A DNA stretch of 64,000 nucleotides, taken from NCBI GenBank assembly GCA_037127315.1, contig JBBBDQ010001186.1, positions 2,995,001 through 3,059,000 on the forward strand, read 5' to 3'. Shown one piece after another: positions 41,091 through 50,949 of this stretch. Below the pieces are notes generated by a model. It saw only the letters and a list, made by a program, of their open reading frames with translations. It made no database searches and had not been told where the DNA came from. Made by a program: the position numbers and the translations under genes. Positions within the stretch are counted from its first letter, which is position 1, and every line of letters starts with the position of its first letter. Source of the stretch: Ascarosepion bandense (taxonomy: Eukaryota; Mollusca; Cephalopoda; Sepiida; Sepiidae).

Positions 41091-41516
41091 ATTCCACTAA
41101 TCTACACATTCAAATCTTCAACCTTCTCTTAATATCGAATAATCCTAAGTTGTAGGGAATTCTGTTATGTTTGACACAACTTCTACACTGGTGATCCCCG
41201 ACATCCCCCAAAGAAGATGCACCCTACTTCTACAGGTTCTTACAACATTTCACCATTGTTGGCAGATTTTTTGTTGTTACAATGTGGGATATTTGAAAAC
41301 AAAGATGTATGGTAATCTTTTTGTTCGGGTTTTTAAACGTCAAAATTTGGAGTGTCGGAATTCGAGACAACACATTAAATTTCTGTTGCGGTACTGTTCG
41401 TAATCTGGACCTGTTAGAATAATACCACGACTTTCATTGAAAAAAATTCAACTCAGTAAGAAAAGTCAACGTCCTATGAACAACTAACACTCATTTTATA
41501 TATCAACCGCACCTCC
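41091..41516. other. unassigned interval
   Basis: No signature recognised. A 78-codon plus frame (41167-41403) has Cys pairs but no known motif. Confidence 0.4.
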
Positions 41517-42303
41517 CACCCATTAGCATGGAACAGGCTTGCCTCCCAGAGAGTAAATCACTACGCCTGCTTGGCCTGACACTCTCAGCGGACCTCAAGT
41601 GGAATGACTACGTTGTATCCATTGCTAAATCCGCAGCTATGAAAGTCGGCTCTCTGTGCAGGGCCCGGAAATTCTTTCCGCCTGAATCTATCCTGCAATT
41701 ATATAAATCCACCGTCCGCCCGTGTATTGAGTACTGCTGGCACATCTGGTCGGGTGCCCCTTCTATTCTCCTCGGGGTTCTTGACAAAATACAGCGAAGA
41801 ATCTGTAATGTGATTGATACCGACTTGGCTGACCGCCTGCAGTATCTCTCTAACCGGCGTGACGTGGCTTCCCTGTGCCTCTTCTATAAATACTTTCATG
41901 GCTTCTGCTCTGCTCTGACGAACTTAAATCCCTGGTGCCCCCTAGATGTGAATTTGCACGAGATACTAGATTGGCAACTAGGTCCCACCCTTTTACAGTG
42001 AAACCGATGAAATGTAACCGCAATTTCTACTCCAACAGCTTCTTTATCGCACTTCCTGCCTGTGGAATTCCCTACCACATGCTTGCTTCCTCGACGGCTT
42101 CAACCTCCAGGAGTTTAAATGTAAGGTCAATAGACACCTCCTAACACATTAACTCACACCCACTCTCTCCAACTCTCTCCCTATGTACATCCTAAGTCGT
42201 CTATCACCCTTCTTCTGACATTTCCCATACCCAATCCCTCTATGTAATCCCCTGCGCTATAGTGGCAGTGGAATGCCTTGCTTGGGATGACACGATTAAA
42301 AAC
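41517..42303 (+). mobile_element. CR1/Jockey-like LINE C-terminal region, well preserved
   Basis: The open frame 41528-42001 reads PESKSLRLLGLTLSADLKWN, SIAKSAAMKVGSLCRARKFF, LYKSTVRPCIEYCWHIWSGAP and LGVLDKIQRRICNVIDTDLADRL, RRDVASLCLFYKYFHGFCS. A frameshift near 41930 moves to the frame with EFARDTRLATRSHPFTVKP, CNRNFYSNSFF and NVRSIDTS. The 3' UTR and tail GCTTGGGATGACACGATTAAAAA end at 42303. This is the region after the RT palm in Jockey/CR1-type proteins; it is 5'-truncated. Confidence 0.88.
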
Positions 42304-44290
42304 AATATATTTTTATAATCATTTCACCCAAGCAAGGTAGAACTGCCACTGGTGCGCAGGGGGTTACAGAAGAAGTGAGTGATGAGAAAGAGGAACAAGT
42401 TACGGGGGTATCAGAGAATGAGTAAGAAAAGAATGAGAATAGAGGTGTGAAGAGAGCTGCATGAGAATAGAGCGAAAAGAAAGAACATGACACAAAGGTT
42501 GTCAAGGGAAAGACGTGAGTCAAGAAGATAAAAAATAGTAATTAGTTTTGCATTTAAATACTTAGAGATTTTAGCTGTCAACGAAAGGAAATTCCACAGG
42601 CAGAAAGTGCAAGAAAAGAAGCTACTCGAGTAGAAGTTGGAGTTACATTTGGCTGGTTTCACTGTAGAAGGGTGGGACCTAGCCGCTAGTCTAGTAGCTC
42701 GAGTAAATTCATGCAAAAGGCGCATCAGGGAGCTAAGCTCGTCAGAGCAGAAGCCGTGAAATTATTTGTAGAAGTGACAGAGGGAAGCCACGTTACGTCG
42801 GTGAGAAAGTGACTGAAGTGGAGCTACCAAGTCGGGATCAATTACATTACGGATTCTTGTGTGACAACAGTATTCAATGCATGGGCGGATGGTAGATTTA
42901 TCGATGTGCAAGATGGACTTAGATGAGAAAAAGAAACCTCCTGCTTCTCCAAAAAGAACTAACCTTCCAAGAAGCAGATTTAGTTATGGATTCAATGTCG
43001 TCATTCCACTTGAGGTCGGCTGATAGATTTAGACCTAGGAGGCTCGGTGTTTTGCTTTCAGGGAGACTAGCCTGATCTCTTCTGATGTGGGGAGGAGCGA
43101 TTGTCTATGGTGTTTAAAGGATAGCAGCTTCGTTTTGGAAGCATTAAAATTTACGAGCCATTTCTTACCCCAGTCCATCACAGATTGGAGGTCCTTTTCA
43201 AGATCATTAGCAAAGTTTGCTTTATCAGCCTCGGCAGATTTCTTATCGAGGCGGGCTGAATGGTTGTATTGTCAGCATAAATGCCTACATTGGATCTGAT
43301 TACATCAGAGAGATCGTTGATGAAGATCAGAATAAGGACCTAGGATAGAGCATTGAGGGACATGTGTGTTCATATAATAGTATCTGGAAACAAACACATT
43401 CAATACTACCTTCATTATGCGATTTAAAAGGAATGGCTGGATTAGGTCAAACTATCGCCCAGTTATAACATAGCCATGTAGTTTGTGCAGAACGCCAGCA
43501 TGCCAGACTCTGTCAGATGCTTTGGTAATATTTAGTGCAATAGCTCGAGCTTCGCCATTCTTATCGAGAGCCTGGTATATATATACTGTGATGGTCGTTA
43601 ACATATCAGCAGTAGACTTAGTGAAGCGGAAACCATACTGTTTATCGGAGAAGAGGCCGTGATCAGCGAACTATTGAACCACGTCAGCATTACCAATAGC
43701 CTCGAGCACTTTGCCAAAAATTGGTAGGAGGCTGATAGGGCGATAATTAGAGGGGTCTGAGGGTTCTCCGGCGTTCTTAAATACAGGAACCACAGAGGAT
43801 GACTTCCAGCAGTCATGGGAAGCAAGAAGCAGAGAGACAGTAGTTGAAGAGTTTGGAGAGAACAGAGGAGTGTTCAGGGGTACATTTATTCGGGACAATG
43901 ATTGGGATCCGTTACCTCCGCTCGCCTTGTTAGAGACCAGCGAGGGAGTAATGTGAACGTCACTCAGTTGAACCTCAGTTCTACGTGTTCTAGGCGGAAA
44001 TTTGGGAGCGGATACCCCAGACGAATCCAATGTTGAGTTGGTGGAGAATCTGTGAGCAAAGTATTCAGCCTTGTTCGCTAAACATATGAGGACCTCAAAT
44101 TCATTGATTAAAGTGGGTAATTGAGGGCTTGCTGTTATTTAACACATTTTTAAAGAGCCGCCAGGAGTCTTTGGAGCCGAACTTGCGAGATGTTATACGC
44201 TGTTTCATTCTTTCAGCAAACAACAGCTTAGCATCATTTAAGATCCTCTTGCACTCATTACGAGCAGAAGCAAAAATGCGCCTATTATAT
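42304..44290 (-). mobile_element. CR1/Jockey-like LINE with RT remnants
   Basis: Begins with the tail in the opposite orientation to the preceding copy (tail-to-tail). On the minus strand it runs through the C-terminal region (to 42900), the thumb (43100-43220), FLIFINDLSD-like (43330), SDRVWHAGVL (43490), ADKQYGFRFTKSTADML (43620-43650) and WKSSSVVPVFKNAGEPSDPSNY, RPISLLPIFGKVLEAI (43820-43690). It ends in the linker near 44290. Several frameshifts and a damaged YADD region. It is the second longest RT-bearing copy. Confidence 0.88.
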
Positions 44291-45279
44291 ATGCGTTATT
44301 GCACTGCAGACACTGTATTTTTTAAATCCCGGCATTTCAATTACTGTTTGGTGTTTTTTTAACTGATAATATTGTTGTATATCAATTCGAGAAACGAGGA
44401 AGATTAAGCTGCGTCCAAAATTTGACAATATTCTTCTCAATCAAAATGACGAAATAAAATGCAATCAAAAATGAAAGATTTTCACTGATAAAATCGACGG
44501 ACATTTTCTCAGTGATAAAATGACGAAACGTAAATTGGACTTAAAGTTATGTTGCTTTTTTACTTTGCAAAATGACGTAGATGAACACTTATATATAGAT
44601 AAAAACATGCAATATTTTTATTCGTTCATTGATGAATTGGCGTAGAGTGGGGGTTGGTCTGGTTGGAAAATGAGCACATACGCATTGAAGCAGCCAGACT
44701 GCTACAGCTTGTCTGTCTCCGCCTGTGTTCTCAACTCAACTGCTTGTTAAACTCTCACTGCTGCTGGCTGACTTCACTTAAGTAGGCGAACCTCACTGAC
44801 ACCTGGCAACTCCAGATGTGTTTTGTTATTTTCTGCGCGTTGACTTTTTTGACCCTGATCGCCAAAAGAAAATTCAGTTTGCCACCTACAGTCTTCACTC
44901 TGTGACATCATAAAATAACTATATATATTTTTTGAAATCTTGCAACAAAAAGCAAAATTCCGCGCCGACTCAAGGAATATATATCAATATAACCAATAGT
45001 CTTGGAGGTGGTGATAACGCTTCCAGTGTTGGGGATAGCTTATTTATTTGTGAGTTCATTTGAAAAGGTCTTGGACGCTGACATTATGAAATTTGTGTTG
45101 TAGGGAGACAATAGTTGTCTTCCCTTAAGGGGAACAACAGTTGTATTCCCTTTTGAGGAACTCTTTTTTTTATCGGGATTCATTTCCTTTCCTGGCTTGA
45201 GTGGGATAGCCACGAAGAGCAATTGCTGGCGCAACGGTATGTCGTTTCTTATCTAGTCTTGCTAAAATATTCTTGTCCA
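44291..45279. other. unassigned interval
   Basis: About 1 kb without recognised gene or repeat family. Confidence 0.45.
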
Positions 45280-45589
45280 GTTAGTCAGTTAAGTGCCCTA
45301 CGTGATACACGCTTGGGTGATCATGTCTCGAAAGAGACATGACTGACTGGGCAGAAGATTATCCCGCAGTAGGTTGCCATTGCTTTCTGCGGTAGACTGC
45401 TGGCCGACCAAGGCTATAGAACCCAATCTGTCCTATTATTTAACCCATAACTGGAGGGAAGAGACAGATTAATACCTTTCCCAAGGGTATTTGGGCGTAA
45501 GTGAATGCATGAAATTCAACTGGAATTCGAACTCGGCTCCCCGATTTCTCGTTCCGAGCCGATATCCACTGCACCACAACGCACATCCC
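45280..45589 (-). mobile_element. SINE-A, full-length
   Basis: Minus strand. Head TGCGTTGTGGTGCAGTGGAT (45589-45565), box B GAGTTCGAATTCC near 45537, body, hairpin CATGTCTC-TTTC-GAGACATG, and CTGA terminus at 45280. Confidence 0.9.
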
Positions 45590-46140
45590 GTCCATTTGGA
45601 CAAATTGAGCAATCTCCTTGTTTGGGACTTACTTAAACATTCGTAATGTATTGTTACTTGTTTGTGTTTTATTAAATGCCTATTTGTTTTAGCCATGTAA
45701 CTTGTCCTTATTTTACTACACGTGCTACGGCAGCGTGTTAATATTTGATGTCTAAAAGTTTATATTAGTATCGCGTAACTGGAAATATCACCAGTTCGCA
45801 ACCCAATACTAATAGTGTAATTTTAGGGGTTGTTGATGTTTTGTTTTTTTTTGATTTTATAAACATGTTTTTTGGTGCTGAGTATGAAATGATGTGGATA
45901 GTGGAGAAGTTTAAATGTTTGTTCAATATATCTCTCTTGTTCAGATAAAAAATTAGGGCTGCATATTCTGAGGGCCCTAAGGTAGAAACCTATAATTAAA
46001 CCAGATTTAATTCTTTGGTTGTGGTGAGAATAAAAATTACTAAGGTCGTTTTGTTAGTTGGAAATATATTTCGTTTTGTCGTTTGCACACATTAACGTTA
46101 CCGTTAAACGCAATTAATCTATAATTTAAAAACGGCGGAC
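45590..46140. other. unassigned interval
   Basis: AT-rich with no recognised element. Confidence 0.4.
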
Positions 46141-46378
46141 ACACGCATTATTTTCGCATACATAGACTTTCGTTTAAAATATTCATCCATTGCTTTATTA
46201 CACGTGGGACATATTTGACCAATGAAATCAAATCTCAATCAACACACTGTCTCTGTGGATTTTAAAAAAAGTAAAAGAAATTTTTTTAAATCATTCGTCT
46301 TTAAAAAATCTCTGAAGAAACTTGTTAAAGTGAAACATGTTAGATAAAAACACTTTTTACATACTTGTTCTTTAATTA

Positions 46379-46380
<2 letters not shown>
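46141..46380 (+). mobile_element. Penelope-like end with hammerhead
   Basis: Terminal part of a Penelope-type element. It contains the hammerhead at 46308-46345 and the phrase AGATAAAAACACTTTTT, TACTTGTTCTTTAAT shared with the inverted remnant at 38640-38715, ending directly in (TA)n. Confidence 0.6.
46308..46345 (+). ncRNA. hammerhead ribozyme motif, palindromic stem III
   Basis: Stem I ATCT (46308-46311) with AGAT (46342-46345). The core CTGAAGA is at 46312-46318, with one extra A. Stem II is ACTT (46320-46323) with AAGT (46328-46331) around a 4-nt loop. GAA is at 46332-46334. Stem III is the palindrome ACATGT (46335-46340), and the cleavage residue is T46341. All invariant core positions fit. 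The (TA)n tract follows 36 nt downstream. Confidence 0.7.

Positions 46381-46410
<30 letters not shown>
46381..46410. repeat. (TA)n microsatellite
   Basis: About 15 TA units joining a Penelope end (left) to the hammerhead end of a SINE-B (right). Confidence 0.97.
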
Positions 46411-46413
<3 letters not shown>

Positions 46414-46630
46414 ATCCGTAGACAGATCTGTTTCGCTGTATCATATTTCATCAGTAGGGTTAGATTCCGATTGCTTTTAACCCAGGATTGAAACCCGATC
46501 GAATTGGCGTCAGTCGGCGATTCTACCGCTGGGCTATGGGCGTTCGGTAGAAGGCAGACTTTTTAGCGTGTATATTGTCATTATACCCAATAGCCAGAGT
46601 GCTCTGATCCATTACTGAATGAGCGATGCG
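46411..46630 (-). mobile_element. SINE-B, leader truncated
   Basis: Minus strand. Box A TAGCCCAGCGGTAGAATCG near 46535-46517, box B GGGTTTCAATCCTGG near 46497-46483. The hammerhead region (46459-46411) keeps CTGATGA, GAA, the ACAGATCTGT palindrome, C and TACGGATGAC, but one arm of stem II is mutated (AATAT in place of GCTGT), so folding is weakened. Confidence 0.85.
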
Positions 46631-46655
46631 TATATATATATATATATATATATAA
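46631..46655. repeat. (TA)n microsatellite
   Basis: About 12 TA units between the SINE-B and the next hammerhead-bearing end. Confidence 0.95.
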
Positions 46656-46790
46656 TTATATAACCGTGTATCAATTGTACATTGCGATATGGAAATTTCT
46701 ATGTTTCGAGATAGGTTCTCATCATCAGGCATTGTTGATGTAGTTGTGCAGATGATTTACATTTAAATGACAAAATATTTTTGGTTTGCT
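46656..46790 (-). mobile_element. Penelope-like end with hammerhead, minus strand
   Basis: Sequence CACAACTACATCAACAATG, hammerhead, then GCAATGTACAATTGATACAC and (TA)n on the minus strand. No coding part attached; assignment to a Penelope family rests on the hammerhead and (TA)n layout. Confidence 0.5.
46683..46731 (-). ncRNA. hammerhead ribozyme motif, long stem III
   Basis: On the minus strand: stem I TGC (46731-46729) with GCA (46685-46683); core CTGATGA (46728-46722) plus one extra T; stem II GAGA (46720-46717) with TCTC (46711-46708); GAA (46707-46705); an 18-nt nearly palindromic stem III (46704-46687) with two mismatched positions; cleavage residue C at 46686. The core is intact, and stem I is short. 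Confidence 0.6.
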
Positions 46791-46996
46791 GTGAATGTTT
46801 CTTGTGGCTAATTTCACTTTGGGATTTGACACCGAAGAATACATACTACCTAACTTTTTTCCTCTTTCTTTTTCCCTTCATCCTACTCTTTTCTTGTTTG
46901 GTTTCCCTCCTTAATGTTCAACAAGCCATTAATCTGATCTTATCATTTTCCTTTCATTCTCTTCAGTTTTATTTATTTAATGTGATATTTCCATTA

Positions 46997-47298
46997 AGTC
47001 AGTCAGTTAAGTGCCATACGCGATACACGCTTTGTCTCGAAAGAAAAATGGCTGACTGGGCAGAAGATTATCCCGCAGTAGGTTGCCATTGCTTTCTGCG
47101 GTAGACTGGTTGCCGACCAAGGCTATAGAACCCAATCTTTCCTGTCTATTTAACCCATAACTGGAAGGAATAGACGGATTAATACCTTTCCCAAGGGTAT
47201 TTGCGCGTAAGTGAATACAATGGATTCAACTGGAATTCGAACTCGGCTCCCCGGTTTCTCGTTCCGAGCCGATATCCACTATACCACAACGCACATCC
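46997..47298 (-). mobile_element. SINE-A, full-length
   Basis: Minus strand. The hairpin is partly deleted (GTCTCGAAAGAAAAATGG), but the body and the tRNA-like head with GAGTTCGAATTCC and TAGTGGATATCGGC are well kept. Confidence 0.88.
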
Positions 47299-47538
47299 TT
47301 CTATTGAGTACCAATCCTATATTCCTTTACTTACTAATCATTTTTAGTCCATTTGTTTATTTGCTGTAAAGTTTTTTTTGGAAAAGAAAAGATTTTTTTA
47401 AAACCCTAACTTTAATTCTTTTTGGTCTATCTGTTTATTTGTTGTAAAGTTTTTTTTTAATATAAAAAGGGAAGGTTTATTTAAAAAAAATATATTCTAT
47501 GTTCCAATTTATTTTTATCTAGTTCGTGATCATTTTCC

Positions 47539-47929
47539 CTACTACCGGCCATAATTATAAAGCCACCCCAGTTTTTTTAAAAGAAATTATGTATTTCATA
47601 CTATTTTTAGTATTTATTTATTGCCAAGTGGATAACTTTAAATGAAAATAGAATTGTTCTTTTTTTAATACTGCACAATAACATGTGCATCAAATGAACT
47701 GTTCTGGTGTCCAGTTTTTGTGATCCTTTCCCAATGCTAGTCTCTTCTTATTGGTTGGCCGAAGCAAAGGATTCCTGGCTGTCTTGTAAAATTTTGCAAA
47801 GTAATAATAACCAAAGAAACATTCTATTTTCATTTAAAATTATCTACTTGGCGATACTTACTAAAAATATATAAAATACGTCTTTTTTTAAAAATTGGTT
47901 TGCCTAATAATTATGGCCGGTAGTGTATA
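47539..47929 (-). mobile_element. Tc1-derived non-autonomous element with transposase trace
   Basis: Terminal inverted repeats ACTACCGGCCATAATTAT and (right end, reverse complement) TACACTACCGGCCATAATTATTA. Inside, the minus strand retains ANKKRLALG.DHKNWTPEQF, the block before the catalytic centre of Tc1 transposases. About 390 bp, TA-flanked. Related copies at 54953, 61218 and 63660. Confidence 0.8.
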
Positions 47930-48221
47930 TATATATATTGTGGTAGGAAGATATACTTAAAATCCTGTCTGACTCATATGCTGAGACTTGATTAAATGAC
48001 AAAGTGTCTGCATTTCTTTTGGAAGTTCTTATTGAGTTGAAAACTTGTCATCAGTCTTTTCGATAGATTACTAGATAGAGAAAACAGAAATCAATATATG
48101 TATCAAGGCAAGTGATGAACAATATGAAATCAGTAAAAAGACAAAATGGAAATCGTTAAGCTCTTGTATGTTGAATTTCCTCTACGTTAGATAAGAATTG
48201 ACTTCTATTCATACATTTTGA

Positions 48222-48223
<2 letters not shown>

Positions 48224-48310
<87 letters not shown>
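48224..48310. repeat. (CA)n/(TA)n compound microsatellite
   Basis: About 22 CA units followed by about 20 TA units. Confidence 0.97.
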
Positions 48311-48315
<5 letters not shown>

Positions 48316-48480
48316 TTTTTTCTAAACATATACTGTTAAATATAGCAGACAATGAATGTCTATTATGTCTAATCATGAGTCGTTCTAAACATCGTATTTT
48401 GGATTTAATTTCAGGTGAAAATTTAAAACAAAAATTGTCTATCATTTGGTTATCTTTTATTATGCTGGTTCTAAGCTTTC
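48311..48480 (-). mobile_element. Penelope-like terminal repeat, minus orientation
   Basis: The reverse complement of this block is about 80% similar to the plus-strand block at 48965-49150: AACCAGCATAATAAAA, CAATTTTTGT, TTTTCACCTGAAATTAAATC and ATATGTTTAGAAAA. The two therefore form an inverted pair of element ends enclosing the nuclease remnant, each abutting a (TA)n array. Confidence 0.75.
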
Positions 48481-48505
48481 GGCTCAAATGAGCCATCTTC
48501 AGAGA
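48470..48505 (-). ncRNA. hammerhead ribozyme motif, palindromic stem III
   Basis: On the minus strand: stem I TCT (48505-48503) with AGA (48472-48470); core CTGAAGA (48502-48496) plus one extra T; stem II GGCTC (48494-48490) with GAGCC (48485-48481), five perfect pairs around ATTT; GAA (48480-48478); stem III palindrome AGCT (48477-48474); cleavage residue T at 48473. It lies downstream of a Penelope GIY-YIG remnant on the same strand. Confidence 0.68.
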
Positions 48506-48995
48506 GGTTACAGGGACGTAAACATAAAGATATCCAGCATCAAAGATGATTTTAACTTGTCTTGTCATAAAACATTGCTATGCAACGGAAACAGTCACTG
48601 AATAGCAAACGCACTTTGTAATTTGCAATTTGTAATGCCGTTCTATGACGTCACACCGCTTAAGAGACCGAAATGTTATCAGAACCATATGTCTAAATAA
48701 AATTTAAAGTGTTGTGACCAGATTGATTTTATTGAGTGTGGGTTGTTTTGATTTAATGTAGATGGCCTCCAATATCTGAAGGTTATTTTTACTATGTGTA
48801 TGAGTGAATATTATTGTGCTGTCGACTAATCTGTTTAATATTACCTACATGGCTGTTTTTCTAAGAAATGTTGTTTAATTGAACTCTGATCAGAAAAGTG
48901 ACAGGTAAGTCTATGTAAGAAGGTGGTTGTAGTACGCCCAATATATCTAGTGGGTTTATTATTAGGACAAGAATACTTAGAACCAGCATAATAAA
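48506..48995 (-). pseudogene. Penelope-like GIY-YIG nuclease C-terminus
   Basis: From about 48980 on the minus strand one frame reads KYSCPNNKPTRYIGRTTTTF, LHRLTCHFSDQSSIKQHF, then KNSHVGNIKQISRQHNNIHS, LQILEAIYIKSKQPTLNKINL and a natural stop near 48715. The YIG motif and the following Arg (HRL) are intact, as is the conserved LQILEA.YIK..QP.LN tail. The N-terminal side is cut at about 48980, where an inverted terminal repeat begins. This is the best preserved nuclease of the Penelope pieces here. Confidence 0.85.
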
Positions 48996-49152
48996 AAAAA
49001 TTCCAAATGTTGGACAATTTTTGTCTTTATTTTCACCTGAAATTAAATCTAAAATACGATATTTAGAACGGTTCATGGTTAAATATAATAAACATTCATT
49101 GTTTATTATATTTAACGTTATATGTTTAGAAAATTATGTGCTGCCTCGATAC
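48965..49152 (+). mobile_element. Penelope-like terminal repeat, plus orientation
   Basis: Inverted partner of 48311-48480 with the same landmarks, ending at a (TA)n array. An apparent 71-codon minus frame across the junction is a by-product of this rearrangement. Confidence 0.72.
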
Positions 49153-49157
49153 ACACA

Positions 49158-49201
<44 letters not shown>
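49158..49201. repeat. (TA)n microsatellite
   Basis: About 21 TA units. Confidence 0.97.
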
Positions 49202-49202
<1 letters not shown>

Positions 49203-49469
49203 TTACGGAAAGTTCAGAAGATTAACGAATGGCTGAACAACCGACACATATTTGTTTTAACATTTTGAATAGATACTCTTATTTCAGTTGATATTCTGTT
49301 TTTAATTAAACTGTATGTTTATGAATATTTTACCGGACTAAGAAATTTTGTTACGAAAATGTGTTATTCGTTGTTATTGAACGAATGTTTGAATGCTACC
49401 GAATGACAGATATTTTCGTAACAAAATTTCTCAAAAATACAAAATGGTTTGTAGATTTATAGTGTTTAA
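49202..49469. other. AT-rich interval with a possible inverted repeat
   Basis: TTTTGTTACGAAAATGT near 49346 recurs inverted as ATATTTTCGTAACAAAATTTC near 49412, about 50 bp apart, which gives a small palindromic (MITE-like) structure. Confidence 0.5.
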
Positions 49470-50005
49470 TCAAAAACAGAAGTAAGTAAATGAAAGAGAA
49501 TTCCACAGGCGGGAGGTGCGAGAAAAGAAGTTGTTAGAGTAGAAATTGCGGTTACATTTTATCGGTTTCACTGTAAAAGGGTGGGACCTAGTTGCTAATC
49601 TAGTAGCTTGTGTAAATTCATACCTAGGAGGCACCAGTGATCTAAGTTCATTGGAGCAGAAGCTGTGAAAGTATTTATAGAACAGGCACAGGGAAGCTAC
49701 GTCACGTCGGTGAGATAGCGACTGCAGCCGAGATGCCAAGTCGGTATCGATCACATTACAGATTCTCCGTTGGATTCTGTCATGAAGTCCGAAGTGAATA
49801 GCAGGGGCACCCGACCAGATGTAGCAGCAGCATTCAATACACGGGCGGAGGGTAGATATATATGTGTAGGATGGACTCAGAAGGGAAAACTTCCTGGCCC
49901 TGCACAGTGAAGCGACATTCTTAGTAGCGGACATTCCACTTGAGGTTCGCTGAGAGTGTGAGACCAAGGAGGCGTGGTGTTTTACTCTCATTTAGGCAAG
50001 CAATT
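49470..50005 (-). mobile_element. CR1/Jockey-like LINE C-terminal region, open frame
   Basis: A 173-codon minus frame (49991-49470): KNVASLCRARKF, LRPCIECCCYIWSGAP, LHDRIQRRICNVIDTDLASRL, RRDVASLCLFYKYFHSFCSNELR, PPRYEFTQATRLATRSHPFTVKP, CNRNFYSNNFFSRTSRLWNSLSF. Colinear with 41528-42144 but intact across the place where that copy is frameshifted. The 3' tail and all of the RT are absent; no longer autonomous. Confidence 0.88.
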
Positions 50006-50656
50006 CATAAGCTATATTGGTCATCGTTGGTTGAGATATGATGGAGTTATTTTCATGATTGCCTGCATGGTTTGATGTCTTCCTTTTTCTGTAATATATA
50101 TATTAAATTTCACACGTTTTTCAGGAATTAAGGTAGAAATATGATGTTTAATAATATAATATATCGTATAGCGAATTCGTCCTGCTTATAATTATTGTGC
50201 ATCTAGCTGCTGTAAAATATTTTGATGCTGTGTGGTATTTTTATAACTGGTGTCATGGATTTTTGTTAGAATAGTTATATTGGTTTATTAATGATGTAGT
50301 TGGGAAAATTATTGTTGACTCATGTTTGTTTTATGTGTTTTAGTTTGCTCCAAAATATTATTTAGGAAGGAGAATTTTAGTGTTCTCTGTTGAAGAATTT
50401 TGTTGTTATTGCTATTCTATATGTTTCCTGATATTGGATATCATAGTTTTGAAAACAAGAGTTCATATTACTGTTTTGTTTTTATACGGGTAAGGGTGCA
50501 TTCTGTGGTTTTTATCTCTATATTACGAATGGGATTTTGTTATTAACAATGACTCCATCTGTAAATTTTAGCCTTGAGTTTTTTCAAAAAATTGATTTCA
50601 GGTTTGTAATTTCGTCCTTATTTTTATCAAGATAAAAATGTCATCAAAATTATGTT
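50006..50656. other. unassigned AT-rich interval
   Basis: T-rich on the plus strand, no motif recognised. Confidence 0.4.
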
Positions 50657-50948
50657 TGTTGGGACGCCCGCGCCTATTCGGCTATAATGGACTATTCTAT
50701 TACTATGTAAAGTAATGGTGGCATCTACGTAAGAGAGTGTGCCGAGCAGCCGATCGACAAGTCAGTCGTAGACTTCTGGTGACGACCCGGAAGTACCCAT
50801 TGCTCATACTACGTCTTACGACGGTTGAGACGATTAACCTTTATTCTTGTATTGGATACTAATAACCTTTGTAAATACTATTTTCACGGAATACAACGAT
50901 TAACCTATTCCTGTTGTTGAGTTATTTATTCTTACTCACGACATAACA
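50657..50948 (+). mobile_element. possible solo LTR
   Basis: Starts TGTTGGGACGCCCG and ends CACGACATAACA, giving TGTT/AACA termini over 292 bp. GC content is higher than its flanks. I find no clear target duplication and no internal retroviral-type genes, so the LTR reading is tentative. Its right end abuts a LINE tail. Confidence 0.4.
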
Positions 50949-50949
50949 A

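Noticed and set aside
44291..45279. Possible host exon in an unassigned interval
   Set aside because: Short frames only, with no motif or credible splice signals.
48861..49076. 71-codon minus frame with hydrophobic C-terminus as a membrane protein
   Set aside because: It crosses the junction between an inverted terminal repeat and a Penelope nuclease read in another frame; an artefact.
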